Of a stretch of 58,361 nucleotides of DNA, positions 55,480 through 58,361 are shown piece by piece. Both the position numbers and the translations under genes were made by a program. Source of the DNA: Roseibium sediminis (lineage in GTDB: Bacteria > Pseudomonadota > Alphaproteobacteria > Rhizobiales > Stappiaceae); NCBI RefSeq assembly GCF_008711325.1, contig NZ_VXDB01000024.1, forward strand, positions 1 to 58,361, read 5' to 3'. Position 1 is the first letter of the stretch. Each line of letters starts with the position of its first letter. The notes under the pieces are model-generated. The model was not told the DNA's origin. It saw only the letters and a list, made by a program, of their open reading frames with translations, and ran no database searches.

Positions 55480-56286
55480 TTACTGGCCAAGCTTGTAGTC
55501 GAGGAACCACTTCTTGTTCAGGGCATCCATCGTGCCGTCTTCCTTCATGGAAGCAATCGCGGCATTGATCGGCTCGACGAGGTTGGAGCCTTTCGGGAAG
55601 ATAAAGCCGAAGTCTTCGCTGCCCAGCGGATCGCCGATCAGCTTGAAGGTATCCGGGTTTGCGCTGACATAGCCCTGGCCGGCAGTGCCGTCTGTGAGAA
55701 CGAGATCAACGTCGCCAGCACGCAGGGCCTGAACCGAAGCGCCGAATGTCTCGAACAGCTTGATGCGCGAATTGGCTTCATTGCCATCCAGAACTTCATA
55801 GACCGCCACATAGAACGGTGTGGTGCCCGGCTGCGCGCCAACCAGAAGGTCTTCATTGGCAGCAAAGCTCTTGGCATCGGTGAAGCGATCTTCCTTGGCG
55901 CCAACCAGCATGAACATTTCCGAGCGCATGTAGGCGTCGGAGAAGTCGACCTTTTCCTTGCGGTCATCACGGATGGTGATGCCGGTCATGCCCACTTCAT
56001 ACTGGCCCTCGGACACAGCAGGGATCATCGCATCCCAGCTGACATTCTCATAGGTGACCTTGATGTTCAGGCGCTTGGCGATTTCTGCCATGGCGTCATA
56101 CTCCCAGCCGATGGCGTCACCGGACTTGGGATCAACGAACTGGAGCGGCGGATAGGCGTTCTCGGTGACGACGACAACTTCGCGTCCATCGAGGTTCGGC
56201 AATTCTGCTGCCTGGGCAATCCCGGACAGGGCGATTGCGCCAATGGCAAAAGTGGCGGCTTGTAGAACTGGCATGAGCCGTGTCAT
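55480..56286 (-). CDS. Amino-acid ABC transporter substrate-binding protein
   Basis: A 268-residue periplasmic binding protein. The signal peptide is 1-26 ([20 protein letters not shown] to AQA). The mature part has [37 protein letters not shown] and [21 protein letters not shown], the family-3 blocks for polar amino acids. The ligand is not decided. First gene of the unit; its promoter is in 56287-56516, shared with the divergent amn gene. Confidence 0.92.
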   Translation of the reverse strand: MTRLMPVLQAATFAIGAIALSGIAQAAELPNLDGREVVVVTENAYPPLQFVDPKSGDAIGWEYDAMAEIAKRLNIKVTYENVSWDAMIPAVSEGQYEVGMTGITIRDDRKEKVDFSDAYMRSEMFMLVGAKEDRFTDAKSFAANEDLLVGAQPGTTPFYVAVYEVLDGNEANSRIKLFETFGASVQALRAGDVDLVLTDGTAGQGYVSANPDTFKLIGDPLGSEDFGFIFPKGSNLVEPINAAIASMKEDGTMDALNKKWFLDYKLGQ

Positions 56287-56516
56287 CGATCTCTCCTGAG
56301 GTGACGGGCAGAGGGGACCCGCAAAAAGACACCCAGATGCAGTACCCCATCATCCAGGCAGTTTCAACGCGCATTGCCAGACCTGCGGATGTTCAGATTG
56401 CTGAAAAACTTTTCGTCATGTGAAAAAAACTTCAAAAAAGCCGTTTATTCATATTGACGCGGCGTTCAAGGTTGTCGATGGTGTTCGGTTAACAACAACA
56501 ATAAGGAGAAAAGAAA

Positions 56517-58028
56517 TTGCCTGACAATGTGAGTGTTCTGAACGGTCAATCCCTGCGCCCGACCGAAACCGCACCGGCCCACCCGCTTACGCCCTTCACG
56601 GATGCGAAGCAGGCGGTTGCGCGGCTGATCGAGATTTTTGAGGCCAATACCGCTTTCCTGAGAAAAGCCTTTCAGGACCTTCTGGACGGAAAACAGCTGG
56701 ATGGCCGGGTTCGGGCCTTCTATCCGCTGGTCCATATCGTGACCGACAGCCACGTCCGTCTCGACAGCCGCCTGTCCTACGGCTTCGTGTCGGGGCCGGG
56801 GATGCACGGAACCACCATCACCCGACCGGATCTATTCCGCCATTATCTGGAAACCCAGATCGCGCTTCTCATCAAGAACCACGATGTTCCGGTTCTGGTT
56901 GGCGACAGCGACATGCCGATCCCGCTCCACTTTGCCTTCTATGACGGGACGCATGTGGAAGGCGGCGCTGCAGCTGCAAAGCTGGATTTGCCGCTGGCAG
57001 ACGTGTTTGACCTCCCGGACCTGTCGGTGATGGATGACGCCATCGCCAACGGCACGTACGAGCCGGCAAACGGGGTGATGCCGCTGGCGTCCTTCACCGC
57101 GCCGCGCGTGGACTATTCCCTGCACCGCCTGCAGCATTACACGGCAACGGCAGCCGGGCACTTCCAGAACTATGTGCTCTTCACGAACTACCAGTTCTAT
57201 ATCGACGAATTCTGCCGCATGTCCCACGAGGTTCTGGCTGATCCGAACAGTGGCTACGAGGCTTTTGTGGAGCCGGGCAACCTCATCACGCGCTCGGGGG
57301 AAACCGAACCCAGCTCGGGCACTGCTCCCGCCAAGCTGCCGCAAATGCCGGCCTATCATCTCAAGCGTAAAGGCCATGCCGGCATCACGATGGTGAATAT
57401 CGGCGTTGGTCCTTCGAACGCCAAGACGATCACCGACCATATCGCGGTTCTGCGTCCGCATGCCTGGCTGATGCTTGGTCACTGTGCGGGCCTGCGCAAC
57501 AGCCAGACCCTGGGTGACTACGTTCTCGCCCATGGCTATGTGCGCGAGGACAACGTTCTCAATCAGGATCTGCCGACCTGGGTTCCGATCCCGCCGCTTG
57601 CCGAAGTTCAGGTGGCGCTGGAAGAAGCCGTTGCCGAAATCACCGGTTATGACGGCTATGAACTCAAGCGCGTCATGCGCACGGGAACGGTTGCCTCCAT
57701 TGACAACCGGAACTGGGAACTGTGGGACCAGAAGGGCCTCGTGCAGCGCTTCTCCCAGTCTCGTGCAATCGCGCTGGACATGGAATCGGCGACGATTGCT
57801 GCCAACGGCTTCCGCTTCCGCGTGCCTTACGGGACCCTGCTCTGTGTGTCTGACAAGCCGCTCCATGGCGAACTGAAGCTTCCAGGCATGGCAACCGACT
57901 TCTACAAGACGCAGGTCGCCCAGCATCTGAAGATCGGCCTCAGGGCTCTGGAGAAGCTGCGCGACATGCCGAGCGACCGGCTGCATTCCCGCAAGCTCAG
58001 AAGCTTTGCGGAAACCGCTTTCCAGTAA
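56517..58028 (+). CDS. amn: AMP nucleosidase
   Basis: It splits AMP into adenine and ribose 5-phosphate. It has 503 residues: an N-terminal regulatory domain (about 1-200) and a C-terminal phosphorylase-like domain with GHAGITMVNIGVGPSNAKTI, HAWLMLGHCAGLRNSQ and the base-binding ALDMESATIAANGFRFRVPYG. The TTG at 56517 is taken as start because AAGGAG lies eight bases before it; a GTG at 56529 is possible. Divergent from the ABC unit. Confidence 0.95.
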   Translation: MPDNVSVLNGQSLRPTETAPAHPLTPFTDAKQAVARLIEIFEANTAFLRKAFQDLLDGKQLDGRVRAFYPLVHIVTDSHVRLDSRLSYGFVSGPGMHGTTITRPDLFRHYLETQIALLIKNHDVPVLVGDSDMPIPLHFAFYDGTHVEGGAAAAKLDLPLADVFDLPDLSVMDDAIANGTYEPANGVMPLASFTAPRVDYSLHRLQHYTATAAGHFQNYVLFTNYQFYIDEFCRMSHEVLADPNSGYEAFVEPGNLITRSGETEPSSGTAPAKLPQMPAYHLKRKGHAGITMVNIGVGPSNAKTITDHIAVLRPHAWLMLGHCAGLRNSQTLGDYVLAHGYVREDNVLNQDLPTWVPIPPLAEVQVALEEAVAEITGYDGYELKRVMRTGTVASIDNRNWELWDQKGLVQRFSQSRAIALDMESATIAANGFRFRVPYGTLLCVSDKPLHGELKLPGMATDFYKTQVAQHLKIGLRALEKLRDMPSDRLHSRKLRSFAETAFQ

Positions 58029-58062
58029 ACTGCTTATATAGTATTTAAAATCGAGTGTGGAA

Positions 58063-58090
58063 CTGCGGCGAAAGTGCCTATTCGCCGCAG
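58063..58090 (+). terminator. Hairpin after amn
   Basis: CTGCGGCGAA (58063-58072) pairs with TTCGCCGCAG (58081-58090). A weak T-run (GTTTGAGGTGTTTTTT) follows, consistent with a terminator for amn. Confidence 0.7.
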
Positions 58091-58144
58091 CCTGTTTGAG
58101 GTGTTTTTTCCTCGATAGGAGTGTTCAAAGAGCCAAGTAATACG

Positions 58145-58286
58145 ATGTTGGATGAAGTAAAATTTTTTCTCTCAAACGAAGGTTACATTGCAAGTATATC
58201 TATATTTTTAGGCGTAGTAGGCTGGATGGTCTCATTGCGGAGATCCCTCGCGCAGGAAAAGCGGCAGAATACTCTAACAGGCTGCT
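58145..58286 (+). pseudogene. N-terminal fragment of an unknown membrane-anchored protein, cut by an IS
   Basis: ATG at 58145 opens MLDEVKFFLSNEGYIASISI, then FLGVVGWMVSLRRSLAQEKR and QNTL, one membrane helix followed by a basic start of a coiled segment. The frame then enters the IS terminus at about 58278 and stops at TGC TGA within it, after about 46 codons. The AT-rich bases are unlike the neighbours. It may have been a DUF4760-like protein, but too little is left to be sure. Confidence 0.6.
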
Positions 58287-58361
58287 GAACAACGCCTTGC
58301 GTTTGCGCAATCTCAGTCCTGCGGTTTGATTTTGGACGGTTTGAGCAGCCGCGGGCGCCGG
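58278..58361 (-). mobile_element. 3' end of an IS5-like insertion sequence, cut by the window edge
   Basis: The terminal repeat CAGGCTGCTGAACAACGCC (58278-58296) matches the terminus at 147-164 at 16 of 18 positions. Inside it a minus-strand frame entering from the right edge ends at a TGA at 58313-58315 with the basic tail RRPRLLKPSKIKPQD, as expected for a transposase C-terminus. Left and right pieces therefore look like opposite ends of the same type of element in the same orientation. Confidence 0.65.
58313..58361 (-). CDS. Transposase C-terminal fragment (putative)
   Basis: Sixteen codons are visible, ending RLLKPSKIKPQD and a TGA stop about 17 bases inside the terminal repeat. The basic tail and its position fit the end of an IS5-family transposase. 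The identification depends on the terminal repeat, since the catalytic part lies beyond the window. Confidence 0.5.
   Translation of the reverse strand, partial: RRPRLLKPSKIKPQD

Overview
The window is about 58 kb of GC-rich bacterial chromosome from an alphaproteobacterium, most likely Hyphomicrobiales and probably near Stappiaceae (Roseibium/Labrenzia). This is inferred from gene content and order: an inositol-phosphatase/DUF4170/acyltransferase/waaA/lpxK/DUF2093 block, a coxB-coxA-ctaB-coxF-ctaG-coxC-DUF983-surf1 operon, ispH-thrB-rnhA, a split glycine decarboxylase (gcvPA/gcvPB), and the cell-cycle methylase CcrM. No tRNA, rRNA or CRISPR was seen. Most of it is core genome.

Layout. 1-270: the end of an IS5-like element and two palindromic repeats. 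268-2401: a membrane diguanylate cyclase and a DUF6101 gene. 2682-10882: tldE, CysQ-like phosphatase, DUF4170, acyltransferase, waaA and lpxK (lipid A/Kdo), DUF2093, tldD and a HAD hydrolase. 10949-13244: a CPA2 antiporter and an IalB-family protein, convergent on a shared terminator. 13499-20530: the aa3 cytochrome c oxidase operon, with a perfect FNR/FixK box upstream. 20616-26334: peroxiredoxin, DsbD N-domain protein, AlgH/YqgE, thrC, M16 peptidase, GNAT acetyltransferase. 26365-33408: an EAL protein, lipid kinase, rnhA, thrB, ispH and a lipoprotein. 33690-39334: a tandem glycine riboswitch driving gcvT-gcvH-osmC-gcvPA-(inserted ORF)-gcvPB. 39339-49442: a more accessory stretch with three regulator/enzyme modules (MarR-GST, MarR-cysteine hydrolase, TetR-MAPEG), each with clear palindromic operators, plus a GH18 protein, LysR-SbtA, tyrS, DUF1287, TfoX-N and DUF2461 genes. 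49514-52131: an AldB/ExaC-type aldehyde dehydrogenase and its AcoR-like regulator. 52302-54260: ccrM and a 3-methyladenine glycosylase. 54336-56286: a MITE-like element and an amino-acid ABC permease plus binding protein without an ATPase. 56517-58028: AMP nucleosidase. 58145-58361: a gene cut by a second IS end.

The most unusual feature is a 329-bp, low-GC (about 44% by hand count) insertion at the gcvPA/gcvPB junction. It carries one 110-residue unknown ORF and is bounded by an exact 16-bp direct repeat that holds the ribosome binding site, the stop codon of the gene before and the start codon of the gene after. Removing one repeat unit restores a normal 4-nt stop/start overlap between gcvPA and gcvPB, so the cassette sits in a translationally coupled operon without breaking either gene.

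Other points worth a second look are three GANTC sites with a near-consensus CtrA box in the ccrM promoter, the FNR box before the aa3 oxidase, a 303-bp TA-flanked inverted-repeat element, repeats that supply gene stop codons, an AcoR-like regulator without an AAA+ domain, and the matching IS ends at both edges of the window.
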